Positions 22,061 through 34,277 of a stretch of 64,000 bases of DNA are shown piece by piece. The notes under the pieces are model-generated. The model was not told where the DNA came from, did not search any database, and saw nothing but the letters and a program-made list of their open reading frames with translations. Positions within the stretch are counted from its first letter, which is position 1. Every line of letters begins with the position of its first letter. This DNA is from Papaver somniferum (Eukaryota; Streptophyta; Magnoliopsida; Ranunculales; Papaveraceae), in contig NC_039363.1 of the NCBI RefSeq assembly GCF_003573695.1, positions 149,948,826-150,012,825 of the forward strand, written 5' to 3'. The position numbers and the translations under genes were made by a program.

Positions 22061-22969
22061 TTGATAACAAGAAGGTGATTATGGAAGGTATTCTACTACT
22101 CTATGAGGAGAAGCAGGATGAGTCTTGGATTATAGACTCGGGAGCTTTTTTCCATGCAACAAGTGATAAGAGTATTATGGTCTCTTACAAGGAAGAATAC
22201 CGTGGCCAAGTATTATTTTGTGACGGTGAAGCATGCAGCATCATCGGTTTGGGTGATGTGATTTTGAAAATCAACGGTTCGACATGGAAGTTAAAGGATG
22301 TTAGACACGTTCTGAATTTGAAAAAAAAAATGGTATTTGTGGGCCAAGTTTGTGATGATGACTGTTAAGTTGTGTTTACGAAACACAATTAGAAAGTGAA
22401 TAAAGGGGCTATGGTGTTAGCTCGAGGAGTTAGAGTTGATACTTTATATTGGATTTCAGATGGATCTACTTTAGCATTGGCTAATAGTGGTGACGACACT
22501 AACTTATGGCATAGAAGATTGGGACACATGAGTGAAAAGAATATGAAGATTCTGTGTTCGGGAGGATATCTACCGAAGGTGAAGTCTGTTGATATGAGTT
22601 TTTGTGAAGATTGTGTTTTTGGAAAACAAAAACGGGTCAGTTTCAGCAGAGGTGGCAAAGAATTGAGAAGTGTGAAACTTCATTTGGTTCATACCGATGT
22701 ATGGGGACCAATTGTTGTTGCATCTCAAAGTGGTTTCCATTATTATGTCACCTTTATTGATGATAATTCAAGGAAGGTGTGGATTTATCATGAGGAATAA
22801 GTTCGGGGTGCATGAAGTATTTCAAAAGTGGAAAGATTTGGTTTAAACAGAAACAGGTCTGAAGTTGAAGTGTTTAAGGTCAGACACAATAGTGAGTATG
22901 ATAAAACAAAATTCTTACAGTTATGTGATGCAAATGGAATTCGTTTGGAGAGGACGGTTCCAAGGACAC
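22061..22969 (+). pseudogene. copia protease and N-terminal integrase
   Basis: The WIIDSGAFFH motif at about 22120..22150 is the copia aspartic protease site. A stop at about 22365 ends that frame. The GAG-pre-integrase zinc-finger region follows (NLWHRRLGHMSEKN, then CEDCVFGKQ, about 22500..22630), then the integrase core start (HTDVWGP, YYVTFIDDNSRKVWIY, about 22690..22790). Stops appear at about 22800 and 22844, and the second catalytic Asp region (RSDT) is degraded. The sequence stops at 22969 where the solo LTR X is inserted; the integrase continues after 30677 with QENGVAEHMN. Confidence 0.85.
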
Positions 22970-23209
22970 TGATCGAATTTTAGATAGTGGTAAATAGAGT
23001 TGTCGTTCACTCGGACTTGATGAGATTGATTTTAAGAATTACTAAGCTAAAATAAAAGAAAAATATATACAAAATATTATCACAAGATGAAGAGAGTTAC
23101 TGGGACTAGGATTTCGTCGAATTCATAACATAGGGTTCGATTTATTTATTCTCAACAATTAAAGCTCAATAAATAAAATTAACATGGACTCTGATTTTGC
23201 CAAGGTAGA

Positions 23210-25139
23210 TGATGAGTGCTAAAAAGTGCATATTTCTATATATTTTTCTTGGCATTTAACTCATCTTTTGTGCATTAATTCTACATTTTAACCCATATTC
23301 TGTATTTTCATTGTTTTCAAGAATAAATATTTTTATTAATTAATTTTGTATTTCTAGGTTGTAAATAAAGACTAGATGAGTTGCGGAGCAGAAAAGTGGT
23401 GAAAAGCCGGGAGGAATTACACAAGGAAGCCGCGAAGAATGTTGTGCACAAGACCAAAAGGCTAGAAGTGGGCTTGAAGTGGAAGAAATTGTTCTTAAAG
23501 AAGAAATGGGCTCAGAATTATCCCAAGCCCAACTTATCTCCCAAACCAAAACCCAAATCCATAACCCACTTCTCATGTAGCCGTCAAATTGGATCCATAT
23601 CATCATCCAACGGTCGCCTCCTCTTCGTGCATCAAAGTCTGAAATTCCTGACCAACACTACAGCACCTAACTCCATCTCACGCCGTTAGTTTCGTTGTAT
23701 CTCTTCATCCGACGGTCGCTGAAGGCTATGTTCCAACTTATCGTTGGATGCATTTCAGATGTATCGATCAAACGCCTATCACTCGCCTAACATCGAAATC
23801 TGATGAGCCCGCCTCACACTCGAACAACCTAACCCTATACCCCGCACCAAACAACCCCTTCTCCTATTCTCCATCGAATCCATCTTCTCCTCCACTCCGC
23901 TGCAGAGAAAACCCATGTCCGCCATCACCATAACCACCACCTCAACCACCACCATCTCCTCTCAAATCAACCAAACCACCAACTCCACCTGCTCGAACAT
24001 CATCACCCCCTCTTTCTATCCCCCTATTTGATTGATATTTCTTCTCACCTTTCTCTGAAACCCTAGAATAAAAATCAATCGATTAGGCGAGTCTAGAGTA
24101 GCAATTGACACATGGGAATGAAGCAGTGAAGTCAGAGGAAGATTGGGTCGACGTTGTGGGTAAGATTTGACCCATCAAATTAGGTGAAATCGAAACCCTA
24201 AATTCACTGTTTTGGGATTTTTTTTTGGATAAACCCTAATTTTGTAAATTAGGTATTTTTGAGAATTGGGTGTAAGTATAAATAGAGTTGTGATGTGTGT
24301 GAAAGGGGGTATGCCTGGATTAGCCAGTGTGTCACCCAAGAGCACTGGAATAGCCAGTGTCTCAAGGGTTAATGTTTAATTTTCAACTGTCTTTGTTTTT
24401 ATTCCATGTTTCAATTCTATTTAGTTTCAGTTCAGTTGCTCTTATTTAGTTTCAATTCAGTTCATGTTTTTGTTTTATGTCTTCTGTGTTTGTTTATGTT
24501 CAGTTCAATGCTCTGTTTATGTTCAATGTTTCAATTCCAGTTATTTAATGTGTTAAACATGTTCTAGTTCTTCAGTTAGGGCTCAGATGAAGCCTAGTGC
24601 ACTGTTGAATGATGTATTGCTAGGATAGTTATCTTGATGCCTGTTTTGCTTGAGCAATGGGAAGTAATCAGTGCTCTGGTATGCCTGTGATTGACTGTGC
24701 TGTCAAAAGACAGTCAATACTAGGGGCATATCAGTGAGCAAGCTGATTTTCCTCCCATTCTAATTTATGCTCAAGGTCTTCAACTCAACCTAGAATTGCA
24801 TTGCTTGATTAGGACACAAGGTGGAAGTCAGTGCTCAAACTCCTCCCTGCCCTTGGCTTACAGCCTTGGTTCTTAACTGTTTTGCCATATTGCTTTGCTG
24901 TTTTGGTTCTTAAATTTCATGTCATTTGCTTTGCTTTGTTAACGGTTTTCCCATCTTTGCCTTGCTCACTGCCATAGTGCTTTGCACCCATTGATAGCTT
25001 AGGAATGCTTCAATACACCCCAAGTCCCTGTGGAATGACCCTGTTCTTGCACACAAGCTACAACTGACCCTGTGCACTTGCAGGTATCACTGTAGGCATC
25101 CATTTATTGTCTTATTTTCACATCTTTAAATGCCTACCA
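23210..25139 (+). repeat. 5' LTR of element Y
   Basis: It starts TGATGAGTGCTAAAAAGTGC and ends TGCCTACCA. A TATA-like TATAAATA is at 24277..24284. The open frames inside are simply repeated in the other LTR and are not genes. Confidence 0.92.
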
Positions 25140-25144
25140 AGTTT

Positions 25145-25162
25145 TTGGCGCCGTTGCCGGGG
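25145..25162 (+). other. primer binding site of element Y
   Basis: TGGCGCCGTTGCCGGGGA lies 5 bp after the LTR end. This is the sequence used as primer site by many plant Tat/Athila-type elements, usually described as tRNA-Asp type; the tRNA identity is from memory of the family. Confidence 0.7.
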
Positions 25163-27790
25163 ACTTGGTTGTGTTGTGTTGAATTTTTCTTGGCTGTTTT
25201 TGCATGTTAGTTCATTTGCATCATTGCATACTCTTTTGCATATTGTTTCATTCTAGCATACTCATCATGCATTGCATTCTTGCATTTTAGTGTAACTTGC
25301 TGTTTTAGTAGCTGCTGTGTAGTGCAGCTGAACTTCTTAGCTTCTAGCAAGAAACTAATCTTCTCCTTGAGCTGACCAGGTACCTGTGGTGCTGCTGCTA
25401 TTGCCCCTGTTGCTGCCTGTTGCTGTTGTTGAACTGTACTGCTGCTGCTGCTAAGCCCCTGCTGCTGGTGCAAAGCCCTGAACTGGTGAAGCTGCTGCCA
25501 CTGAAGCTGCTGCAGCTGGTGTAAGATAAAGCCCAACTGGGCTGTAAGCTGCAGAAGGTGAAGAAGTTGAACCAAATCCCAACTGGGCCTCAGAAAAGCC
25601 AAAGCTTAGGATGATCCAAAGCCCAACTGGGCTTTTGCAACCAAACTGAGCAGCTGGGCTGTGCTTAAGCAAGTAAGCCTAAACCCATTAAGAAAACCCA
25701 ACCTGTGGGCTTCCATTTTTAATTTGTGGGCTTGTAATAATTTTTTCCATCTTTCTGTTGGGTTTGTAATTAATTTCTTGTGGGCCTGTTTGTTTAATTT
25801 CTTGTGGGCATGGTTTTAGATTAATTTGGACCTGTTGTTTAAATTAAAGAAAACTGAACTTTTGAAAGCCCAGTTGGGCCTCATATTTTAGTTAGTAGCT
25901 AGCCCAAACGCCCAAAACGAAATTTCTGGGACTGTGGGCTTAACATCCTTTGAAAACTAAACATTTACACTGTGGGCTTGACCCAAAAACACGTTTTCAA
26001 AGCCCAGTTGGGCCTCGACCTTTGGCTATTTAAGAGCCCAAATTTCAAATTGTTACCTGGGCTTGTTTCTGAACTGTGGGCCTGAACCAAAGTTCAAGTG
26101 GGCCAAAATTTCAAAATTCCAAAAAAAAACAGTGAGCTTTACTCACCAGCAGTGGGCCTGTTTTTCAAAAACGCAGCTGGGCTTCGCAAAACCCAACAGT
26201 GGGCTTGGTTTCCTTATCCCATTAAAAACCAAATGTCTCCCGACAAAACCAAATTTTTCCCAAAAGTCCAATCCCATTAAAAACCAAATTTTCTTGTAGA
26301 TAGTTTCTCAGTTAAATCTTTTGTTTCTTTTGTATATATAGTGCTAATCCAATATGATCTCGTCTAAAAAAATGTTGGATTTTTGCCTTGAATAATGGAG
26401 TTCTAATTTTGCTTTCGCCGAAATCGGGTATTCTCTTTCCTTTTTCTCTACTCAACATGATCCTCTTCATATGTTGTATTATAATTTTGTTCATATTTTG
26501 AAACATTGAGGACAATGTTTAGTTTAGGTTTGGTGAAAAGTAGATACTTTGATAATATGCCATAATTGAAAACAAGAACTCCTTCTTTTGAAAAAATTAA
26601 AAATTCCAAAAAAATTAAAAAAAAAAAAAAAAAAATCATAAAAATGGAGCTCATTTACCTTGAAATGTGACTCTTGTGCATATATGTAATTTTTAGGAGT
26701 CTTAGTCTAGATATTTAGGTACCCTGATTCTAACACAATTCACATAGTGATAAGAAATTTGCACGCGCACGATCTACCAATACATGTATAGCCTCGATCT
26801 TCAAGGTGTTTGATAGGAAGTTAGATTGCCAATCACTTTAGAATACTGAATGAGACTTGACTAGCTTGTTCTTTGGTTTGCTGGGATAGAAGTTGGAGGA
26901 TACGTTAAGAAAAGCAACCATAGAATTTGACCGGATGCATTCGATAAGGGCCACCTCTTGCTAAGAGTCATGTAATTATGTTTTTCTTTTTGTTCATGTA
27001 TCAAAAGTGTCACTATGTTGTAAAAATCAAAGTTATTTCTTACAAAAAAAAAATTATATCAAAAAAAAAAAAAATCAAAAAAAAAATCAAAAAAAAAAAA
27101 AAATCAAAAAAAATAAAAAAAAAAAATAAAAAAAAAATAAAAAAAAATCAAGTATTTATTTATTCCATGTTTTGTCATGTTAAAGACAATAGGTCTCTCT
27201 TGTTCCAAAAATAAAAGAGAGTAATCAATGTAAATAAGAGTCATGTAAAGAGTCATCTTTTTGTTGTAAATAGTCTTGTAATAAGCAAGGAGGGTGCAGC
27301 CATCGATGTATAACGCGGGTAAACTGAAATATCACCAACTCATTGGGTGAACATTCATAATTCTCGTAAAGCCGGACAGCTAGCTTGGCTTAGAATTCGG
27401 TTCTTAGCCTAAAAACTATCTCTTGGTGATTAGTAGTCATAACTTCAGGTCATTCTAGAAACATGTGTAGATACACTTTACACTCTTATCACGTGTCTTT
27501 ATTTGTTATCAGTGCTAGGATTGTGCCTTTGATAGCTAGATTGACATCTCCATTTTGCTGTGAGCTTAAACTGTCTTGCACATGTCACATTTGATGGAAT
27601 CTGAGCTTATATTTTGACCTAGAACTTTGTAGGTACGTTCTAAGCAAACCTTCACGAGACTTCACTCGTCCACTAGGGACACTTAGTGGTTTAAAAGGCT
27701 TAGTGCATACGCTAAATGCATTCGAGAGACCAGCGACAGTGGTATAGTTAGGATTTCCTTAGTTTTGTTTTACTTGAGGACAAGTAAAAT
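25163..27790 (+). other. noncoding internal region of element Y
   Basis: No retroviral protein is visible in any frame. It contains a CAG/CTG-rich stretch (about 25380..25520), at least seven copies or near-copies of the palindrome GCCCAACTGGGC / GCCCAGTTGGGC (25525..26180), A-rich runs (26600..26637 and 27041..27148) and a 3' block (27645..27715) that is similar to 41571..41640. The Lys-rich and Gln-rich frames are products of low-complexity sequence. Confidence 0.75.
27041..27148 (+). repeat. A-rich low-complexity tract
   Basis: Runs of A interrupted by single T or TC, about 108 bp. Frames through it translate to poly-Lys and are not genes. Confidence 0.9.
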
Positions 27791-27807
27791 TCAAGTTTGG
27801 GGGTATT
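27791..27807 (+). other. polypurine tract region of element Y
   Basis: TCAAGTTTGGGGGTATT directly precedes the 3' LTR. The AAGTTTGGGGG core next to a TGAT LTR start is characteristic of plant non-chromovirus Ty3/gypsy elements. Confidence 0.7.
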
Positions 27808-29738
27808 TGATGAGTGCTAAAAAGTGCATATTTCTATATATTTTTCTTGGCATTTAACTCATCTTTTGTGCATCAATTCTACATTTTAACCCATATTCTG
27901 TATTTTCATTGTTTTCAAGAATAAATATTTTTATTAATTAATTTTGTATTTCTAGGTTGTAAATAAAGACTAGATGAGTTGCGGAGCAGAAAAGTGGTGA
28001 AAAGCCGGGAGGAATTACACAAGGAAGCCGCGAAGAATGTTGTGCACAAGACCAAAAGGCTAGAAGTGGGCTTGAAGTGGAAGAAATTGTTCTTAAAGAA
28101 GAAATGGGCTCAAAATTATCCCAAGCCCAACTTATCTCCCAAACCAAAACCCAAATCCATAACCCACTTCTCATGTAGCCGTCAGATTGGATCCATATCA
28201 TCATCCAACGGTCGCCTCCTCTTCGTGCATCAAAGTCTGAAATTCCTGACCAACACTACAACACCTAACTCCATCTCACGCCGTTAGTTTCGTTGTATCT
28301 CTTCATCCGACGGTCGCTGAAGGCTATGTTCCAACTTATCGTTGGATGCATTTCAGATGTATCGATCAAACGCCTATCACTCGCCTAACATCGAAATCTG
28401 ATGAGCCCGCCTCACACTCGAACAACCTAACCCTATACCCCGCACCAAACAACCCCTTCTCCTATTCTCCATCGAATCCATCTTCTCCTCCACTCCGCTG
28501 CAGAGAAAACCCATGTCCGCCATCACCATAACCACCACCTCAACCACCACCATCTCCTCTCAAATCAACCAAACCACCAACTCCACCTGCTCGAACATCA
28601 TCACCCCCTCTTTCTAGCCCCCTATTTGATTGATATTTCTTCTCACCTTTCTCTGAAACCCTAGAAGAAAAATCAATCGATTAGGCGAGTCTAGAGTAGC
28701 AATTGACACATGGGAATGAAGCAGTGAAGTCAGAGGAAGATTGGGTCGACGTTGTGGGTAAGATTTGACCCATCAAATTAGGTGAAATCGAAACCCTAAA
28801 TTCACTGTTTTGGGATTTTTTTTTTTGGATAAACCCTAATTTTGTAAATTAGGTATTTTTGAGAATTGGGTGTAAGTATAAATAGAGTTGTGATGTGTGT
28901 GAAAGGGGGTATGCCTGGATTAGCCAGTGTGTCACCCAAGAGCACTGGAATAGCCAGTGTCTCAAGGGTTAGTGTTTAATTTTCAACTGTCTTTGTTTTT
29001 ATTCCATGTTTCAATTATATTTAGTTTCAGTTCAGTTGCTCTTATTTAGTTTCAATTCAGTTCATGTTTTTGTTTTATGTCTTCTGTGTTTGTTTATGTT
29101 CAGTTCAATGCTCTGTTTATGTTCAATGTTTCAATTCCAGTTATTTAATGTGTTAAACATGTTCTAGTTCTTCAGTTAGGGCTCATATGAAGCCTAGTGC
29201 ACTTTTGAATGATGTATTGCTAGGATAGTTATCTTGATGCCTGTTTTGCTTGAGCAATGGGAAGTAATCAGTGCTCTGGTATGCCTGTGATTGACTGTGC
29301 TGTCAAAAGACAGTCAATACTAGGGGCATATCAGTGAGCAAGCTGATTTTCCTCCCATTCTAATTTATGCTCAAGGTCTTCAACTCAACCTAGAATTGAT
29401 TGCTTGATTAGGACACAAGGTGGAAATCAGTGCTCAAACTCCTCCCTGCCCTTGGCTTACAGCCTTGGTTCTTAACTGTTTTGCCATATTGCTTTGCTGT
29501 TTTGGTTCTTAAATTTCATGTCATTTGCTTTGCTTTGTTAACGGTTTTCCCATCTTTGCCTTTCTCACTGCCATAGTGCTTTGCACCCATTGATAGCTTA
29601 GGAATGCTTCAATACACCCCAAGTCCCTGTGGAATGACCCTGTTCTTGCACACAAGCTACAACTGACCCTGTGCACTTGCAGGTATCACTGTAGGCATCC
29701 ATTTATTGTCTTATTTTCACATCTTTAAATGCCTACCA
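27808..29738 (+). repeat. 3' LTR of element Y
   Basis: Same sequence as 23210..25139 apart from about a dozen substitutions and two or three short indels. TATA-like TATAAATA at 28877..28884. It ends TGCCTACCA before the GTAGA duplication. Confidence 0.92.
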
Positions 29739-30677
29739 GTAGATCCTCAAAAGGTTAGTTGTAAATCCTAAGCATGATGTAACATTTAAGCTAAGCATAC
29801 CTCATCAAATTAAATGACAACCAATTAATTCAAATCATATTTCAATTAAAATTAATGCAAAAGTCTTAAAAGAATTAAATAATTTTACCCATGTATGAAA
29901 TTCGTCTTCCTCCGTCGTCCCAGTGTTGGGGATTAGCTCATCACGTCGAAAACACACTTAAAATATTTATTCATGGCTCAAAAAGTGGTTTACAAGTGAT
30001 GAAAATGTGAGAAAATTATTAAAGCAATGATTTTCTTTTCTCTCCCAAAACTCCCCACAAATGTGCTCTCTAGCTCTCTATTTATACACACAAATACACA
30101 TCACTCAAATATATTCTTCTACAACTCCAAATCTTCTTCTTTTTAATTAAAAATATCTTCAAGAATTTTTCCTTCTCTTTATTCTATATATGTCTTTACT
30201 AAACCCACATCTTCTTTAATTCGCAGAATAAAATCCAAGATAAAATCTTCTAAGGATATCTTTCTTGTTTAATACAAGATAACTTCATTTTTCTTCAAAA
30301 CTTCATGTTTGTAAGGCAAGAAGATATTCTTATCTTAAAGATAATAAATCCTTTACCGTTGAAACCAAATTTCCCGCCAATTTTTATTTTCAAAACAAGG
30401 AAGAAGATGGAGCCCCCTTAACCAGTAATGGGGTGCGATTAGCAGTTGGCTCCCGGGGTGCCCCTTATCAGTTAGGTGCCCCTTATCCAAAACTTAGAGT
30501 CCGAATAACATGTGTCCTCCGGGTGCCTATACCAACTTTTTGAGCCGAATTTCCAAAAATGTTTATTTTCCAAAAATACCTACAAACACATAAAACACCA
30601 TAATAAGTAGAAAATCGAGTACCAACAATACAGAACATTGAGGACAAATTAGACACAAAAATGTGTCTATCAGATAC

Positions 30678-31864
30678 CACAGGAGAATGGAGTAGCAGAA
30701 CATATGAATTGGACTTTGAATGCATGGGCGAGGTGCAGAGGTTGCAATATGGTTTTCCCGAGACCTTCTGGGCACATGCAACCGATACGGATGCTTATCT
30801 ATCAACAAGACACCTAGTAGTCCATTAGATATGAAGATACCGGAGGAGGTTTGGACTGTCAACAAGGTAAATCTTTCATATTTGAAAGTTTTTAGTTGTG
30901 TTGGTAATGTTCATCTTAGTCTCGATGAGAGGTCTAAGATAGGTGCTCAAGCAAATAAGTGTATACTTATTGGTTTGGAGGTGACGCTTTTAGGTATAAA
31001 TTTGGGAATATGATGGTCACAAAGTTATTAGAAGTAGGGACGTTACTTTTAATGAGAATGATTTGTACAAGGAAAGGAATGCAACACAAGTTGAAGACGT
31101 TGGGTCAAGCAACGTCGATAATGGGTTATATATTGATGATGTTTCTGGAAGAAGTGTGGTACAAGAAGAGCATGGCATTGTTGATGCTATTGAAGTACCT
31201 TTGGAAGAAGAAGATACTTCTACTATAGTGGGAGTTATTCACACAATTCCACAACAGGTGAAGGTGAACCTGAAGATATTAAAGAAAAACTAGCGTTTGA
31301 TGATTCATGCAAGTGGTAACTTGCTATAGAAGATGATATGAATTCACTTAAGGAGAATGACACATGGGTGTTAACAAAATTACCAAGAGGTAAGAAGGCG
31401 TTGCAAAACAAGTGGGTTTATCGGATGAAAACCGAAGCAAATGGGGAAATTTGCTACAAGGCGAGGTTGATTGTAAAAAGGTTTCAGCAGACACCAGATA
31501 TTGACTACAACTAGATATTTTCTCCAGTTGTGAAGATGACTACTATCAGAGTAGTATTAAGCCTAGTGGCTTCTGAAGATCTCTATCTTAAACAATTGGA
31601 TGTAAAGACAGCTTTTCTTCATGGTGACCCGGATGAAGAAATTTACATGAAGCAGCCAAAAGGATTCATAGTAAAAGGCAAGGAAGAGATGATATGCAAA
31701 CTAAAGAAGAGTTTGTATGGTTTAAAACAAGCCCAGAGACAGTGGTACAAGAAGTTTGATAACTTGATGCATAAAAGTGGTTACTCATAGTGTCATGTTG
31801 AACATTGTTGTTGCATCAAAAAGTATGCAACTGATTACATTATATTATTATTGTATGTGGATGA
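30678..31864 (+). pseudogene. copia integrase C-terminal part and reverse transcriptase up to the YVDD site
   Basis: The integrase resumes with QENGVAEHMNWTL, the region of the catalytic Glu of the D,D,E triad, and continues with frameshifts to about 31290. The reverse transcriptase starts at about 31330 (NDTWVLTKLPRGKKAL, NKWVYRMK) and shows QLDVKTAFLHGDPDEEIYMKQP and KKSLYGLKQAQRQWYKKFD. A stop lies at about 31513 and another at about 31788. The catalytic YVDD is cut after its first Asp codons by the Sirevirus-like solo LTR at 31865. The GATGA of YVDD is the duplicated target site. Confidence 0.88.
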
Positions 31865-34277
31865 TGTTAGAGCACTGCTCGGTCAAATTCGCATGCATTG
31901 CTATCTCAAGCATGTTTGTCAATGTTAGTGATCAAAACTATAAGTCTTCATTTCTAGTCTATTATAGATAAGTCTCGGACTAGGATAGTAAGTGTAGTTG
32001 AGCTCAAGGACTTCATGTCGATTCATCATACAAGTGGAAGAACTACTCAAGGAACCGGTGGAACTTCTCGACAAAAAGGTATGTGAAGACTTGAACTTAT
32101 CTATCACTCAAAAGTCTATCTATTCTATCTCCTATTTCTTGAGACAAAAGTCGTATGCTATATATATAGACTTAGATTATACACATTTGGCATTTCGAGC
32201 CGAGTATACCTCGCCTATCTATATCTCGAAATATTTATTGGTAAGCGTTTCGCTTCGATCATGTTTTTATTTATCTAGTGACGCAAGTCATGTATGTTTC
32301 GATCATCTTGAAAATTGCTTTGACGAGAAATAGTGTAACAACTATATAACGTCCTCTAAGAATGTTTCAATGATTGGAATGAGAGTTTAGATTACATAAC
32401 CATAGTGGACATAAGTATGTTATGGAAACATATATGTGCGTAAGTCCCATGCTGGAAATCGTCTAGTAGCCAAGTCCGCGAACTCAGTCAGCGAACTGCC
32501 GAAGTTCTCAAACCCGAGAATTTCTGCTGAGTTATTAAACTATATTGCGTGAGCCAAGTCCGCGAACCCAGTACACGAACCAGCGAAGCTCTCGAACCCG
32601 AGAATTTCTGCTGGATTTTGAAAACTCTTTCCAGTACTTCAAGTCCGCGAACCTAGTTTGCGAACTTGTATAGGTTATATATCTAAAGATGATTTCTGAA
32701 CTAAACTCATAAAGACTAAGGTATGCTTTCGCAAACCGTGGCTACAAAGTTCATGAACCGATTCATATGAATCGAATCATCTTTGCTTCAATTGTGTCTT
32801 GTATAGTACATGAGATTTATTTGTAATTGAATAACTCTCTAACTAGTTCATGTGAGTCATTTGAACTAGTTATGATGAAGAAGAAAGTGGTTGGTATGAA
32901 ATGCTCAAATGGCTAACCTTTTGGTTGACTATTATTGAACCAACAATGCACACGTTTGGGTACGGTTAACAAACCTAGAAGCGTGCAGTTCATTTGTGTA
33001 TGACAAGCTAATATTTTGATCTAACGGTTGAGATATATTAGCTTGAATCTAAATCATGTTTTCATCTAACGGTGGATAGCGTTTGCTTTGTGAGCAAGGC
33101 GAAACCATGATTTGAAAGACTATATAAAGGGACATCTAGCAACTCTACAAACTAATACCCACACGTTCGTGTGTTACTAGTTTGTAAGCTAGAGTCGATT
33201 ATCCTTTAACCTTTGGTTTTCTTCTTCTAAAACCAGGTTAACGACTTAAAGACTTCATTGGGATTGTGAAGCCAGACCGATACTACTTTTATCATAGTTG
33301 TGTGATCTGATCTTGTATTTTCTATCGTACGAGTATAATCAGATTGATTGGCTTGAGATCGTGAGAGTTCTACGATAGGAAAGATATAAAAGTAATCACA
33401 AGCATCTTCGTCTCATTGTTTGTGATTCCACGACGTCTTGTTTCGCTACCATACGATTAAGATTGTTGTAAGGTGATTGATTAATATAGGTTGTTCTTCT
33501 GGAATATAAGACCGGATTATCAATTGATTTCTGTTCACCTTGATTATATATCAAAAGACGAAACAAAAACTTTAGGTTTTTTTTGTGAGAGACATATTTA
33601 TCCTTTGATAGACTTTTCTGTGTGAGACAGATTTGTTTATTGTTAAAGCCTGCGATTTTGGGTCGTAGCAACTCTTAGTTGTGATTGGGATCAGCTAAGG
33701 GAATCAAGTGCGTAGTATCATGCTGGGATCAGAGGCGTAGGGGTGCAACTGTACCTTGGATCAGTGGGAGACTGATTAGGGTTCAACTACAGTCCAGTCC
33801 GAAGTTAGCTTGGAGTAGGCTAGTGTCTGTAGCGTCTTAATACAGTGTGTATTCAATATGGACTAGGTCCTGGGGTTTTTCTGCATTTGCGGTTTCCTCG
33901 TTAACAAAATTTCTGGTGTATGTGTTATTTCATTTTCCGCATTATATTGTTTATCTTTATAATTGAAATAATACAGGTTGTGTGTTGAAGTTCAATCAAT
34001 TAGAATATCCAACCTTGTGGTTGTTGATTTACATTAATTGACACATGGATATTGGTCTTTGGTACCATCCAAGTTATTCCTTGTATTTGATAAATACTTG
34101 CTAATTTCTATTAGCTTGAGTAAATCAAATCAAGATAGAGATATTAACTCATTGATAATACTTTTACCTAGATTGAGTCTAACTGTCTAGTTGATTCTCT
34201 AGAAAGTATATCGGAGTTAGTCCATACAGATTGCTAAGCGAAATATTGGATGGGGTTGTTAGACCCCCGCTTTTTCA
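31865..34277 (+). mobile_element. Sirevirus-like solo LTR, 2.41 kb
   Basis: It starts TGTTAGAGCACTGCTC and ends GCTTTTTCA, flanked by a perfect 5-bp duplication GATGA (31860..31864 and 34278..34282). Same family as the LTRs at 2188..13137. No internal region, primer site or polypurine tract remains, so it arose by LTR-LTR recombination. TATA-like TATATAAAGG at 33121..33130. TCCGCGAAC-like motifs cluster at about 32475..32670. Confidence 0.93.

Larger units (their letters stand above)
23210..29738 (+). mobile_element. element Y: young non-autonomous Ty3/gypsy-type LTR element
   Basis: Two nearly identical LTRs (23210..25139 and 27808..29738; about 14 differences seen by eye over 1.93 kb) flank a 2.67-kb internal region without gag or pol. 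The insertion is framed by a perfect GTAGA duplication (23205..23209 and 29739..29743). The primer site (TGGCGCCGTTGCCGGGGA) and the terminal purine tract beside the 3' LTR are of the kind used by Tat/Athila Ty3/gypsy elements. It is a large retrotransposon derivative that must use proteins of a relative. It is the youngest LTR insertion in the window by LTR identity. Confidence 0.9.
22970..30672 (-). mobile_element. solo LTR X (about 1.17 kb) in the copia integrase, itself split by element Y
   Basis: The ends are TGATCG (22970) and CTATCA (30672); flanks GACAC (22965..22969) and GATAC (30673..30677) give a 5-bp target duplication with one mismatch. Removing element Y (23210..29738) and its duplicated GTAGA leaves about 1,169 bp. 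No primer site, polypurine tract or coding region is present, so it is a solo LTR. Read on the minus strand it begins TGATAGACACATTTTTGTGT, a start seen in plant Ty3/gypsy LTRs, so I place it on the minus strand. A hairpin with 8-bp arms is at 30650..30669. Confidence 0.7.

Noticed and set aside
25207..25672. Minus-strand Gln/Ala-rich frames
   Set aside because: Produced by CAG/CTG-rich and GCCCAACTGGGC-rich noncoding sequence inside element Y.
26978..27214. Lysine-rich 78-codon frame
   Set aside because: It is a translation of the A-rich tract at 27041..27148.
23381..28287. Two identical 102-codon plus-strand frames and matching 61-codon frames (23381, 23748, 27979, 28346)
   Set aside because: They are the same positions in the two LTRs of element Y and show no protein family features.
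30720..31293. Overlapping alternative plus frames in the copia integrase tail
   Set aside because: They are frameshifted pieces of one degraded integrase, not separate genes.
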